A stretch of 64,000 nt of DNA from Aliivibrio wodanis. GTDB taxonomy: Bacteria > Pseudomonadota > Gammaproteobacteria > Enterobacterales > Vibrionaceae. The stretch is taken from NCBI GenBank assembly GCA_000953695.1, contig LN554847.1, positions 499,801 through 563,800 of the forward strand, read 5' to 3'. Of the stretch, positions 46,561-57,500 are shown piece after piece. Numbering within the stretch: position 1 is the first letter of the stretch; each line of letters opens with the position of its first letter. The notes below the pieces were generated by a model, which made no database searches, was not told where the DNA came from, and worked only from the letters and a program-made list of their open reading frames with translations. The translations under genes were made by a program, and so were the position numbers.

Positions 46561-47589
46561 TTATTTAACTAGCCATTCAATTGCTTCACCTGCTCGAATT
46601 GGAACTACAAAGTCGTTACCAAATGTCATCGTTTCAGGCGCGATCCACGCTTCTTTTACTAACGTGATTGTATCAGTGTTACGAGGAAGATTATAAAAAT
46701 CTGGACCATTAAAGCTTGCAAATGCTTCTAGGTTTTCTAACTTGCCTTCATTCTCAAACACTTCTGCATACAACTCGATAGAAGCGTGCGCGGTGTAAGA
46801 ACCAGCACAACCACAAGCGGCTTCTTTTTTGTCTTTAGCGTGAGGCGCTGAGTCAGTACCAATGAAGAATTTAGCATTACCACTTGTTGCCGCTTCAATT
46901 AACGCTTGTTGATGCGTATTACGCTTTAGAATTGGTAAACAGTAGAAGTGTGGCTTAATGCCGCCAACAAGCATGTGGTTACGGTTAAACAATAAGTGAT
47001 GAGCTGTAATCGTTGCTGCAACGTTTGGGCCTGCATTTTTAACAAAATCAGCCGCATCTTTGGTTGTGATGTGCTCAAGAACGATTTTTAATTCAGGGAA
47101 ATCATTAACGATAGGCGCTAACACGGTATCAAGGAAGGTCTTCTCACGGTCAAAAATATCAACGTCGTGAGTGGTTACTTCGCCGTGAATAAGCAATAAC
47201 ATGCCTTCTTCTTGCATGGTTTTTAAAATAGGGTAAACCTTACTTACATCACTAACACCAGAGTCAGAGTTAGTTGTTGCGCCCGCAGGATATAATTTTG
47301 CAGCAACGATATGACCTGTTGCTTTTGCTTTGCGGATCTCTTCTGATGTCGTTTTCTCTGTTAGGTACAAAGACATGATAGGAGAGAAGGTATCAGAGTG
47401 GTTTTTAGCTTGAATGCGGTCACGATAACTAAGGGCTAACTCAGTCGTTGTTACTGGTGGAACTAGGTTTGGCATAATTAATGCGCGGCCATTGTAACGG
47501 CCTGAATCACGTACAGTGTCAGTTAATACGTCACCATCACGTAGATGTAAATGCCAATCATCAGGACGAGTAATTGTTAAAGTTGTCAT
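46561..47589 (-). CDS. pyrC: dihydroorotase
   Basis: The protein has 342 residues and closes carbamoyl-aspartate to dihydroorotate in pyrimidine synthesis. It is the E. coli PyrC type: the metal-binding [13 protein letters not shown] at the start, the lysine in [17 protein letters not shown] that bridges the metals, [15 protein letters not shown] and the catalytic aspartate in IGTDSAPH. It is a single gene with a strong terminator. The purine gene deoD lies nearby, but not in its operon. Confidence 0.96.
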   Translation of the reverse strand: MTTLTITRPDDWHLHLRDGDVLTDTVRDSGRYNGRALIMPNLVPPVTTTELALSYRDRIQAKNHSDTFSPIMSLYLTEKTTSEEIRKAKATGHIVAAKLYPAGATTNSDSGVSDVSKVYPILKTMQEEGMLLLIHGEVTTHDVDIFDREKTFLDTVLAPIVNDFPELKIVLEHITTKDAADFVKNAGPNVAATITAHHLLFNRNHMLVGGIKPHFYCLPILKRNTHQQALIEAATSGNAKFFIGTDSAPHAKDKKEAACGCAGSYTAHASIELYAEVFENEGKLENLEAFASFNGPDFYNLPRNTDTITLVKEAWIAPETMTFGNDFVVPIRAGEAIEWLVK

Positions 47590-47784
47590 TTGCTGCTCCC
47601 ACCAGAAAAAGAAATAAGAGCCTAAGAATTTATTGAGTTAATCGTTTGCTTAGGCGAAAGGATTCTAAAGCAAAATGACTAAAACAAATAGGAGAAAGTA
47701 AAAATTAGTAACAAATTTGACTTAAAAGGTAAAAGAAAAGACAATGTGTGTGATATTTATACAGTAAGACGATAGCGAGAAGTT

Positions 47785-47985
47785 ATGAAAAAAAGTAAAA
47801 AAGAAGTGTTACCTGTTTCTGAATATGAACACGGTAGAGGAAAAATTAAAGATAACGCCTTAAAAGCAATTGTTACTAGTCCATTATTTACAACAAGAGT
47901 AATGAAAGCTAAAAAAGGAAAGGGGAGCTTCGCTCGTAAAGAGAAATATAAAGGGTTTAAAGAGCCCTATTCAAAAGCAGCATAG
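47785..47985 (+). CDS. arfA: alternative ribosome-rescue factor ArfA
   Basis: The protein has 66 residues. The core (HGRGKIKDNALKAIVTSPLF, then TTRVMKAKKGKGSFARKEKY) matches ArfA, which frees ribosomes stalled on mRNAs without a stop codon by recruiting release factor 2 when tmRNA is lacking. The conserved basic KKGKGSFxRK stretch enters the mRNA channel. The N-terminus carries about 14 extra residues compared with E. coli. The hairpin at 47965-47999 covers the end of the frame and the stop codon, the kind of arrangement that makes the arfA mRNA itself non-stop. Confidence 0.9.
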   Translation: MKKSKKEVLPVSEYEHGRGKIKDNALKAIVTSPLFTTRVMKAKKGKGSFARKEKYKGFKEPYSKAA

Positions 47986-47999
47986 GTTTTTGAATAGGG
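47965..47999 (+). promoter_or_regulatory. hairpin enclosing the arfA stop codon
   Basis: CCCTATTCAAAA (47965-47976) and TTTTGAATAGGG (47988-47999) pair perfectly over 12 bases. The 11-base loop contains the TAG stop (47983-47985), and TTTTG follows. RNase III cutting in the stem, or early termination, would remove the stop codon, as is known for arfA of E. coli. Confidence 0.8.
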
Positions 48000-48123
48000 T
48001 TTTGTGATCTTCGTCTCTATTTTCTCGTCAATCGAACAAAAAACAATCGTTCAACTCATTGAAATGAAAAAAGAACTTTACCTCAGCGCTCAGTGTGGCA
48101 TTATCTATCTCGTTCGACGATGT

Positions 48124-48198
<75 letters not shown>

Positions 48199-48451
48199 AT
48201 CTCTTTTTATCCTCCTCAAGAGATTGTCCCTGTTTTAAAATCCCAATTTATTGAAAATTAAGCGCTTAGTGGCGTGTTTTTTTGTATCTGACGTTTGAGA
48301 ATATGACTATCCACATTAGGTATCTCTTTACGTAGAGTGACTGGGTCGGTTTATAAATGAACTTGTGGATTTACAAATGACAAATGGAGCAAACAAATTA
48401 AAAACAGCTAAGGTACTATGTGGCTACAAGGATAATTTATAAAGGATTACT

Positions 48452-49324
48452 GTGAGCTGGATACTATTTACCTTACTGGCAGCATTTAGCCAATCATGGC
48501 GTAATGCGTTTCAAAGTCGTTTAAGTAAAGAGATGAACGTGATTGGCGTTACCTTGTCTCGTTTTTTATGGGCGAGCCCGCTTGCTGCTATTTATCTGCT
48601 GATCTTGTACGGGTATCAATCTGCTCCTCTTCCTGTTTTTACAACCTATTCTTACTTCTACATTATTGGTGCATCCCTTATGCAGATTGTGGCCACTGGT
48701 TTAATGGTGGTGCTGTTTAAGCAGAAAAACTTCGCTATTGGAGCGGGTCTTGCAAAAAGTGAAGCTCCTGTTGCTGCCTTTCTTGGTGTCCTTTTCTTTG
48801 GCACGTCATTGTCATTATTGGGATGGGTTGGTGTGATTGTTGGTGCCATTGCGGTCTTTATGCTGAGCTGTCCTAATGGGCTCCGTAGTCTCTCATTAAA
48901 AACCGCATTGATTGGACTTGCGTGTAGCACTTCTTTTGCTTTGACCTCTTTGTGGATAAGGGAGGCGAGCCTTACATTAGATCTGCCTTTTCCACACCGT
49001 GCAGCTTGGGTTTTGCTGTTGGTTATCCTGTTACAAACCGTGTTGTTACTTTCTTATATGTTATTAAGTGATCGTAAGACATTGAAGACCATGTTTACAA
49101 AACCTAAATTGGTCATTATGACCAGTATCGCAAGCTTTATTGGTTCACTTGGTTGGTTTAGTGCCATGTCTTTACAAACGGTGCCACTTGTAAAAACACT
49201 TGGGCAAGTAGAAGTGTTTTTTACCATGCTAATTTCCTTCTTCTGGTTAAAAGAGGGTATTAAGCGTAAAGATATCGTAGCCTTGATACTAATAGCCATT
49301 GCTGCTGTATTAGTAATGCGATAA
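48452..49324 (+). CDS. DMT-superfamily (EamA) transporter
   Basis: The protein has 290 residues and ten predicted membrane segments in two EamA halves. It begins with GTG at 48452, behind AAAGGATTACT. Family members export or import small metabolites; the substrate is not evident. The gene stands alone after the tRNA. Confidence 0.85.
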   Translation: MSWILFTLLAAFSQSWRNAFQSRLSKEMNVIGVTLSRFLWASPLAAIYLLILYGYQSAPLPVFTTYSYFYIIGASLMQIVATGLMVVLFKQKNFAIGAGLAKSEAPVAAFLGVLFFGTSLSLLGWVGVIVGAIAVFMLSCPNGLRSLSLKTALIGLACSTSFALTSLWIREASLTLDLPFPHRAAWVLLLVILLQTVLLLSYMLLSDRKTLKTMFTKPKLVIMTSIASFIGSLGWFSAMSLQTVPLVKTLGQVEVFFTMLISFFWLKEGIKRKDIVALILIAIAAVLVMR

Positions 49325-49470
49325 GCAAAATATTTAATAAGTTTATAAAAAAGAGAATTACAAAAATTGCTTTAAACTAATAAATATACGGCTGAAATAT
49401 TGATTTTTGGACGAGAAGAGGGGTTTTAATGTCAACAAGGCGTATGAATCTACGCCTTGTGCAATAATAT

Positions 49471-49523
49471 AGAATAAGAATAAGAATAAGAATAAGAATA
49501 AGAATAAGAATAAGAATAAGAAT
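49471..49523. repeat. tandem 6-base repeat (AGAATA), nearly nine copies
   Basis: Fifty-three bases of AGAATA units lie between the DMT and MCP genes, 80 bases after the MCP stop. All units are identical. No coding frame is affected. Confidence 0.97.
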
Positions 49524-49604
49524 GTGATGGTTATTGCAGGGATCTAGGAGTAACTAGCCTGAAGCGATGAATATCAGGCTAGCTAATTTGGTGATATATC
49601 GTAC

Positions 49605-51590
49605 TTATATTTTAAAGAATAATAATTGCTCTTTTTGATTTTCAGATAGTTCAGATAAATATTGGCTTGCTTGAGCTGATTCTCTTATGCCTTCAACATT
49701 TTGATTAATACTTTCGGTGATAACATTAACGTTCTCACTAATCGATTCAATTGCTCTGCTTTGCTCATTGGCTGCGGTTGCCATTTCTGCATTAGTTTGA
49801 GAGATAAGTTCTATTGAATCAGAAATATTTAATAGCTGATTATTGGTATCAAGGCTCATCTGAGCAGTTTTCTGGATCATTTCTATTGATTGATTGACAG
49901 AATCAACAACATTTAATGATTTTTTCTGTAAATTATTAATAATATTCTGGATATTTTGGGTTGATTGTTGAGTTTTAGCTGCTAATCCACGAACTTCATC
50001 AGCCACAACAGCAAATCCTCGGCCACTTTCACCAGCTCGTGCCGCTTCAATAGCTGCATTAAGTGCTAATAAATTAGTTTGTTCAGAGATAGAATCAATG
50101 ACGGTAATAACCTCACTGATACGATCTGTCTGATCTTTCAATATCATCACTTCAGATGATGTTTCATCCATTTGAAGTGCTAGATCTTGACTTAATTTTA
50201 CCCCTTCGGCTGCAGATTTTGCTCCACCGCGACTCATCATCAGTACATCTTTAGCGGTAATGTCTGCTTGGTTTGCTGAAGCATCTACCTGATTTGCTGA
50301 TGCAGCTAGTTCCGTAATTGCTGTAGCAATCAAATCGACTTGTGATTTCTGATCAGATGCATTCGCTTCACTTTGTACCATAATGGCGGCGAGCTCTGTA
50401 GATGATGATGAAACCTCTTCACCTACATTACGCAAGCTACCAATCATATTTTTTAAACGAACAACAGTATTATCGGTATTTGTACACAGCTTACCAATCT
50501 CATTATCACTTGATTGATAGTTTAGTGAATCCAAACGACCATTGGATATATCTGACATCTGTTTTTGCAGAATTAAAATTGGTTTAGTCACAATTTTAGC
50601 AATAATAAATCCAATCAGTAATGAAATTATAATAGTAACGGTTATTGCCATGAACAATAGATTTTGGCTTTCAGATATTAGTCGCATGTTATCTTCTGAA
50701 ATTTTACCGTTCATCTTTGTTAATCGAGTTCTCTCATCATTTAACTCTTTATAAATTATTTTACCAAGTTCAACTAATTCTCTTTTATTTTCACTGATGT
50801 TATTGACAGCAGTCCAAAGCATAGAGTTCATGTTTAATTGTGTTTTAAATGCATTTTCAAGAATATTTTTTGCTTCTTTATGTTCTAATGGTTCAATCAA
50901 TTTAGACAAAGCCTCGAACTCTCGGTGAACAATATCAATTCTTGATGCTTTGCTGACAGAAGTATATAAATCTTCATTAAACAATGAGGTCATTTGGATC
51001 TCAATACTGGCAGCTTTACTATAAACTTCAGGAAGTATTTTCTCCCAGTATAGCTTTGATTCCTCACTTAATGAGGATGACAATATTAACTCATTTGCTT
51101 GTTCAATAGGTGTTGTTAAATAAATTGAATTTCCCCATTTATCACTTTTTGTATCATTAAGTTCTACGATAATACCGGCGTATTTTTTATAATCGTGAAG
51201 TTGTGAAATTATATCATTGACTTCAGATTGAAGCTGTTCTGGTGATTTAACTGCCGCTCCCAAGCCTTGTAACGTTCGTTGTTGATTAACCATACTTGTG
51301 AAGTTAGATTGAAGTTCAGAAGTCACTCCATCAAAGTCGATGGATGTTAGTGATTCAAGGTCAGTAAAGCTTGCTGAGACACTTAGTCTAAGGAAAAGCA
51401 ATCTAGACTCAGCGATAGAGACATTGCTTAACTGAAGACTTCGGTAATCGGATATTTGAACATTACGATTTGTTGATTCTAATTTGGAGTTTACTAAATA
51501 GATGGCGATTATCATAACGGTGATAGTCGTTAAAACAGGTACTAATATTTGATATCTTGTCTTTAAATTTGAAAGGGACTTTTGCAGCAT
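49605..51590 (-). CDS. methyl-accepting chemotaxis protein, large helical sensor
   Basis: The protein has 661 residues: a membrane segment (about 13-31), a long helical periplasmic domain (about 35-305) without a dCache signature, a second membrane segment (about 312-335), HAMP (about 335-390) and the signalling tip ([20 protein letters not shown] and [15 protein letters not shown]). The sensor resembles long four-helix-bundle sensors; the ligand is unknown. It faces the OprB-type porin remnant. Confidence 0.9.
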   Translation of the reverse strand: MLQKSLSNLKTRYQILVPVLTTITVMIIAIYLVNSKLESTNRNVQISDYRSLQLSNVSIAESRLLFLRLSVSASFTDLESLTSIDFDGVTSELQSNFTSMVNQQRTLQGLGAAVKSPEQLQSEVNDIISQLHDYKKYAGIIVELNDTKSDKWGNSIYLTTPIEQANELILSSSLSEESKLYWEKILPEVYSKAASIEIQMTSLFNEDLYTSVSKASRIDIVHREFEALSKLIEPLEHKEAKNILENAFKTQLNMNSMLWTAVNNISENKRELVELGKIIYKELNDERTRLTKMNGKISEDNMRLISESQNLLFMAITVTIIISLLIGFIIAKIVTKPILILQKQMSDISNGRLDSLNYQSSDNEIGKLCTNTDNTVVRLKNMIGSLRNVGEEVSSSSTELAAIMVQSEANASDQKSQVDLIATAITELAASANQVDASANQADITAKDVLMMSRGGAKSAAEGVKLSQDLALQMDETSSEVMILKDQTDRISEVITVIDSISEQTNLLALNAAIEAARAGESGRGFAVVADEVRGLAAKTQQSTQNIQNIINNLQKKSLNVVDSVNQSIEMIQKTAQMSLDTNNQLLNISDSIELISQTNAEMATAANEQSRAIESISENVNVITESINQNVEGIRESAQASQYLSELSENQKEQLLFFKI

Positions 51591-51947
51591 TGTTCTTATG
51601 ATCCTAATGTTTTCACCAATGTGAAAATTTCGGCGAGAGAATAATACATATTTTGGTTTTCACATAGAAAAAAATTCGAATAAATAAACTGTTTTTTATG
51701 GCGTTCAGATATAAGAATAATAAGTTAAGTTACCATTGTTGCTTATGGTTAGCTAAAGTAATTTATATTGGTTAGCCTTGAGAGTAGAAGGTTAATTACT
51801 GCTTATTAATATGAGCTGTATTTTGTTCATGTATTTTAAAATATAAATATTATTTATCATAATTTAGTCACACTGTTTCTTCTTTTAGTCACATTCTATA
51901 AGTGCTATCTAAACCTATCCCTTATACTTATAGAAAGGATGCTATTT
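51591..51947. other. AT-rich gap between MCP and porin remnant
   Basis: This gap of 357 bases must contain the promoters of the MCP and of the former porin gene; I see no RNA gene, inverted repeat or coding frame. Confidence 0.5.
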
Positions 51948-52263
51948 ATGAAATATATGAAATCACTTTTTTGTTACTTACTATTTATTTTTACAGTAAA
52001 TGCTGAGGAGTTAAAAACAACAGGAATCAGTTGTGGTGGGCACTGGTTACCTTGGCTTAGGTGAAGGAACGTTAGGAGTCGTATTAGGCTGGGCTAAACC
52101 GAATGCTCCAGTGGATGAGGTGATGAATACAGAATTTTACTATAAAGCAGATTTTGGTCCATTATTGATCACACCAAATATTCAATATCTAAATGGTTTA
52201 CCTTTTAACTTAAATAATGATGATGCGTGGATATTTGGAGTTCGTGGGGTGATTAGTATTTAG
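51948..52263 (+). pseudogene. remnant of an OprB-type carbohydrate porin
   Basis: An ATG at 51948 with AAAGGA upstream encodes a signal peptide (MKYMKSLFCYLLFIFTVNA) and then ends at a stop near 52064. In another frame, from about 52033 to 52263, the sequence reads VLGWAKPNAPVDEVMN and ends with YYKADFGPLLITPNIQYL, then GVRGVISI, the C-terminal strands of OprB porins. Thus only the two ends of the gene remain: the middle (hundreds of codons in the family) is lost and the frame is shifted at the join. Confidence 0.75.
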
Positions 52264-52293
52264 GTGGCTTAGGAACAAATTTGTTGTTAGCTC

Positions 52294-54516
52294 CTATTTA
52301 AATACTTTAATAGTGACGGTATCACACTGTGTATTGCAGGCTGTGATTTGGTAGCGGCCTGTTTTTAGTTGATCAAATTTGATCTCAGGTTGTGCTAAAG
52401 GCGAATCATTTAAAAACCAATTAACAGAGCTATGGTTTGATTTTAATGAAAGCTTTTGACCTAAATAAGGGAAGTACTGAGTGCTATTCTCAGGGGTTAC
52501 TATTTTAATTTGCGTTGTATTAGTTTTTATTTTAGATGCTAATGAAACATTCTGAGCTTGTGACCATTGTAGTAACGGATTAGGCCATTGGTGTAAATTA
52601 GTATAGTTTTCTTGCATTCTTAGTGTGGGTGGTGCTTGGTTATCAATAACAAATGCAGGTTGTGGTAATAAACAATCTTGAGAATTAACCTGAGAGGATA
52701 GTAAGCCACTTGGCCAACACGTGGTTTGTTGTTTAACAAGTTTTGGTTTAGTTACATTCATTGATTCTGGTGGCAGTAAATCAAAAATATCAAACATAAT
52801 AGGTGCTGCTTGTTTCGCTCCCGTTTTTCCTACATTAGGAGCCCCATCGGGACGCCCAACCCATACACCAACGGTATATTGAGCACTTACACCAATTGAC
52901 CAGGCGTCTCTAAATCCATAGCTTGTTCCTGTTTTCCAAGCAATTTTTCTATGGTGTGCAGCACTAAAGCGACTCGGTGGTGGGATCTTAGATAAGGTAT
53001 CAAATATAATCCAACTTGCTTCTGGTGACAGTATTTTAGCTTCTTGTGTGTTGTATGAGGAAGTATATTTTGGATGGATAGTTTCTCCTTGTCGAGCAAG
53101 TGAAGAGTACAAGCTAACAAGGCTAGTTAAATTAGTGCCAATACCACCAAGAGCAATGGTTAAATTGGGGTCTTGTATTTCAAACGTTAGTTTGGTTTTC
53201 TTTAACAAGGTAATAAAGCTATCTGCACCTAAGTGGTTCAAAACTTGAACAACAGGAGCATTTTTGGAGAGCTGTAAAGCGGTATCTAAGCGTATTGGAC
53301 CACTAAAATAACGATTAAAGTTTTGAGGCTGATAATTACCATAAGAGTGGGGGATATCCATTAATAAACTGCCGCTATGTACGATATTTTGATCTAATGC
53401 TAAGCCGTATATGAATGGCTTTAATGTAGAGCCTGGAGAGCGAATAGCTAGTGCCATGTTTACATGTCCATAGCGTTCAAAACTTGAGAAGTCGGCAGAA
53501 CCTTTATAGGCAATGACATTACCCGTTGTATTATCCATTACAATAATGGCACTAGATAAGCGACTTGGCCACTGTAATGCAGTTTGTAGAATAAGCTTAT
53601 CAATACTGTATTGAAGGGTATGTTCAATAAAGGTATGAAAGGTGCGTTGTTGTGGCTTTGCGGACGTTAAATGACGAGCTAATAATGGCGTCATGTTACC
53701 TTGATAATAACGCTTTGCCTCTAAGGGAGCAGTGATCAAGTCTTGCAGGTCTTGATCTGATATCTTAAGGGCTTGTTGAGCTCGAACTAAGACTTTATTA
53801 CGTGCTGTTAATGCTAGCTCAGGGTATCGGTCTGGACGAGTTGCACTTGGTCTTTGTGGCAAGACAACCAAAAGAATGGCTTCAGTTGTACTTAGCTCAT
53901 TGGCTGATTTGCCAAAGTATCGTCGAGAAGCGGATTCTACCCCCTCAATATTACCGCCCATCGGCGTATGAGTTAAATAGAGATCTAAAATATCCTCTTT
54001 GCTAAAATGTAATTCAATTTGCATAGCTCGAAATATTTGTTCAATTTTACCCCAATAGGAACGTTTGTAAGGATAAAACATACGTGCAACTTGCATGGTA
54101 AGGGTTGAACCACCAGAGATAATTTCACCATAAAAGGCGTGCTGTACTAAAGCCCTTGCAAGAGATAATGGATTAACGCCGGGATGGAAATAGAAGTACT
54201 TATCTTCATATTCTAATAAGGCAATTAAATAATCTGAAGAAATAGGGCGGATGATTTTCCCATCTTTCTCAATATGCGTAATAGGTAATCGATAGGTGCC
54301 TTTTGAGTTGGCAAATTGTCGTAGAACCTCTCCATTTTTGCTGTATACCGTTGTTGCATTATCTAAGCGTTGTTTAAGATCTAGTGGAGAGAGGTCATTC
54401 GCGATAAAAAAAATAGCCGTGAGAGAAAGAGCGATAATGATGATGGCTCTACTGCTCCAATGAAAAAGAGAATGCTGCTGAAATACAGTAGACATTCTCA
54501 AATAAATAGATTTCAT
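52294..54516 (-). CDS. pbpC: penicillin-binding protein 1C
   Basis: The protein has 740 residues: an N-terminal membrane anchor (about 22-42), a glycosyltransferase domain (about 60-240; ALLEYEDKYFYFHPGVNP and GGSTLTMQVARM), a transpeptidase domain (about 310-540; SPGSTLKP, SKNAP and WKTGTS give the serine, SxN and KTG motifs) and a C-terminal BiPBP domain. It builds peptidoglycan at the inner membrane. It follows the macroglobulin gene by 10 bases, the same pairing as E. coli yfhM-pbpC; the two are thought to work together against attack on the envelope. Confidence 0.94.
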   Translation of the reverse strand: MKSIYLRMSTVFQQHSLFHWSSRAIIIIALSLTAIFFIANDLSPLDLKQRLDNATTVYSKNGEVLRQFANSKGTYRLPITHIEKDGKIIRPISSDYLIALLEYEDKYFYFHPGVNPLSLARALVQHAFYGEIISGGSTLTMQVARMFYPYKRSYWGKIEQIFRAMQIELHFSKEDILDLYLTHTPMGGNIEGVESASRRYFGKSANELSTTEAILLVVLPQRPSATRPDRYPELALTARNKVLVRAQQALKISDQDLQDLITAPLEAKRYYQGNMTPLLARHLTSAKPQQRTFHTFIEHTLQYSIDKLILQTALQWPSRLSSAIIVMDNTTGNVIAYKGSADFSSFERYGHVNMALAIRSPGSTLKPFIYGLALDQNIVHSGSLLMDIPHSYGNYQPQNFNRYFSGPIRLDTALQLSKNAPVVQVLNHLGADSFITLLKKTKLTFEIQDPNLTIALGGIGTNLTSLVSLYSSLARQGETIHPKYTSSYNTQEAKILSPEASWIIFDTLSKIPPPSRFSAAHHRKIAWKTGTSYGFRDAWSIGVSAQYTVGVWVGRPDGAPNVGKTGAKQAAPIMFDIFDLLPPESMNVTKPKLVKQQTTCWPSGLLSSQVNSQDCLLPQPAFVIDNQAPPTLRMQENYTNLHQWPNPLLQWSQAQNVSLASKIKTNTTQIKIVTPENSTQYFPYLGQKLSLKSNHSSVNWFLNDSPLAQPEIKFDQLKTGRYQITACNTQCDTVTIKVFK

Positions 54517-54526
54517 TAAGACGTGT

Positions 54527-57500
54527 TTATTGAATGATTTGAATATGTGTAAAGCCAGAGAATGGTTTGTAAATCATATTCTGTGGTTGATACATTTCTT
54601 CAATAAATAACGCAGGGATTACAGAGAGCCCTGGAGTTTCTGCTCGTAAGACATAATTAATGACGTACATACTATTCTTTTGGAGATCTGCAGAAGCAAT
54701 TAAGCGGTCATTGCGATATTCAAGCATTGACCATTGGCTATTTTTCTCTAGTTTAGCGGCGCTAATAATCTGATTACTGTTGGTGTATTCAGGGTTTTCT
54801 AATACAAAACCAGTTGGTATAAACTCCACAAGTAACGCTAAGGGAACTGGCTGATCAAGCTTGTAATTTACAGAAACAATAAGTTTTTCTCCCACTTTTA
54901 ACGGCTCACCATTGTAAGCTTTTCCATTTTCAAAGCGATAAGTACGGCTTGCTTCTTTAAAGTCTAGAGTTGATTTAATCATCCCTTCTTTTACTAGTCC
55001 AGAGGTTGCTACTTGTAAAAAGACAGATTGAGTACCAGTGTTTGTTATTACTGCACCTGCGTTAAGTTGTTTTTGATTAATGCCTTTTTCGCTAATTTTA
55101 GCCACTTGCTTTTGATCTTTGATACTAAGTTCTACAAGATCATGTGTGTGCTGACTTAATGCAATACCTGCACGTATCAGAGCTATTCTCTCTTGAGTAC
55201 TTAAATAGTTTCTCTTGTTAGCTAGCTCCATCGCAGCGATAGCTAGACGATTTTTTAAGATGGTCATCTTATTGCTAAGTTTTATTACACGTTCTACATC
55301 ATTTAGAATAGTAATAGTTAACGCAAAATCTCTTAATTCACTGCCGTATTCATATTCGTGTGAGGTGAGGTTTTTCTCTTGTGCTTCTGTCAGCACTTTA
55401 TTTAAAAAATACTCTCCTGAACGTTGTCGACCATTTAATAGATAAGCACCACCAATATGTGCATAAGAGAGACGAGATATATGCGTGTTTTTATTAGCTG
55501 CAATTGCTCTATCGGCACTGTGTAAATGACTGTTATTAACAAGCCCTTGTTTTGCACCTAGCCATAATGAATAGAAATGACTTGGAGATACCACATTTTG
55601 TTTACCAATATAATTACGTAAATTATTCTTAGTGAGAGTAAGCATTTGTGCTGGTACTGAATCAGGAAAAGCTTGATTTGCCATTAATAAATATTCAGTC
55701 ACATACATACTTAGCCATGAGTCACTATCACCAAATTTACTCCATAGTGAGAAGCTACCATTGGCTTTTTGCATTGTTGATAAATGCGCAATAGATTCTT
55801 CCACTAACTCTTTATCTGTAAGCTGATCTCGAACTGAATTTTTAAATGGAGTAAGAGAAGCATCATTTAATAGCCATGGCATTCCTTTACTGGTGGTTTG
55901 CTCCGCACAACCATAAGGATATTTGAATAAACCATCTGCATAATCACTAATATTAAGTTGTGGTGAGCGTGAATAGCTGACTAAAGCCGTTAGATCGTTT
56001 GTAGGGAAGTAGTCTCGCCATAAAGCATTCATTAACTGGTATTCATGAGCATTTTTCTTGTCATTTTTTGTGCTTAATGTGATTAACTCTCTTTGGCTAA
56101 TTACGGGTTGCGGGCCTCTAATTGGGATGGTCCACTCACGGGTTTGTTGGTATGTTTGTCCTGCTTCATCAACAGACGATATATGCAAAGAGAGAGTAGT
56201 AGAAGCGTTCGCTCCTGTAATTGGTTTAATATCAAAAACAACAGACTGTCCATGGCGCTCGCCATCTTTTAAGTTGATAGTAAACGAATTGTCACCTTTT
56301 AAGTTTAATTGAGAATCAACAGTTACGCTTGTGGTGATAGTTTGAGAAAGCCCTGAAGTATTAAACACTTCGACATAAGTTTGGCTTGTATCTGTTGGAG
56401 ATAAAAATCGAGGTATGGACAGCTCTGCAACAATAGGAGCTGCAATGGTTACGTTACTTTCTGCTTGACCAAACTGATTACTATTAAATGCCATAGCAAC
56501 GATTTGAGCTTGTCCATTGTAATCGGGAAGATCAAAAGAAACCATCGCTTCACCGTTATGATCAAACTGCACAAGTTCAGACATCATAGTAATGGTTTTG
56601 CTTTCTACTAATTCATCATTATTGATATTTAGGCTCATCTCTTGATCACCACCATAGCGATGAGGTGTCATAAATGAATCTGGTCGAGTTTGATAAAAGT
56701 GAGAATAAAGATCGATGACATCCCCTTGGTAGCGTCGGTGTTCAAAGAACCAAGGTGCGACTTGAGGAATATGATAATTAGCTAAATTTATAATCCCTCT
56801 ATCCACCAATGAGACGGTTACCCAGGTTGGTTCTGTTGTTGGTTTATCAAGTTTTACTTTTATACTTGCTGTTTCTAATGGCAGTAGTTTCTCATTGTGT
56901 TCGATCGTCATAGGCAGAACGCGATCACTGCGATCCAATAATACGGGAGCAATAGCAAAAAATCGTTGAGGGAGACGTGTTTTTGATTTATCTCCCGTAG
57001 AGCCAGGTGTGCTAACCAAGGTTGCGGTAAGGTAAAGATCGTGACGATCAATCTCTTTATTAATCGCCATGATAAACGTATTCTTACCTGAGGTAATGTT
57101 ATGGATCTGACTTTGTAATGTCTTATTTGCATCGAGATTTAGCTGTAATTGTCCAGCTTGTTTACTAAAAATAGTTACAGCAACGTCATCACCAGCTTGA
57201 TAGCGCTTTTTATCTAAAGTAATAGATAATTGATTTGGTTTCACTGGTTGTGTTGTTGAATCTTTGCTCCAACCTGCCCAAAATGGCAAGCGAGTCGTTA
57301 CGCCATCTTTAGTGGTTAAGGTTATACGGTAGCGACCCCATTCAACGTTAAGAGAGATAGGGGAGGTTTTACCTGCTTCTGTTGTGATCCTTTCAGAACT
57401 AACAGGTCGCCATTCATTATCTCCACGGATTGACCACCCTGAGCTTTCATTATAAACCCAGTAATAACCACCCATGTTACGTTCTAGTGTGTAATCAATC

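Noticed and set aside
48377..48442. A 21-codon frame just before the DMT transporter gene
   Set aside because: No ribosome site and no protein-like pattern; probably part of the leader.
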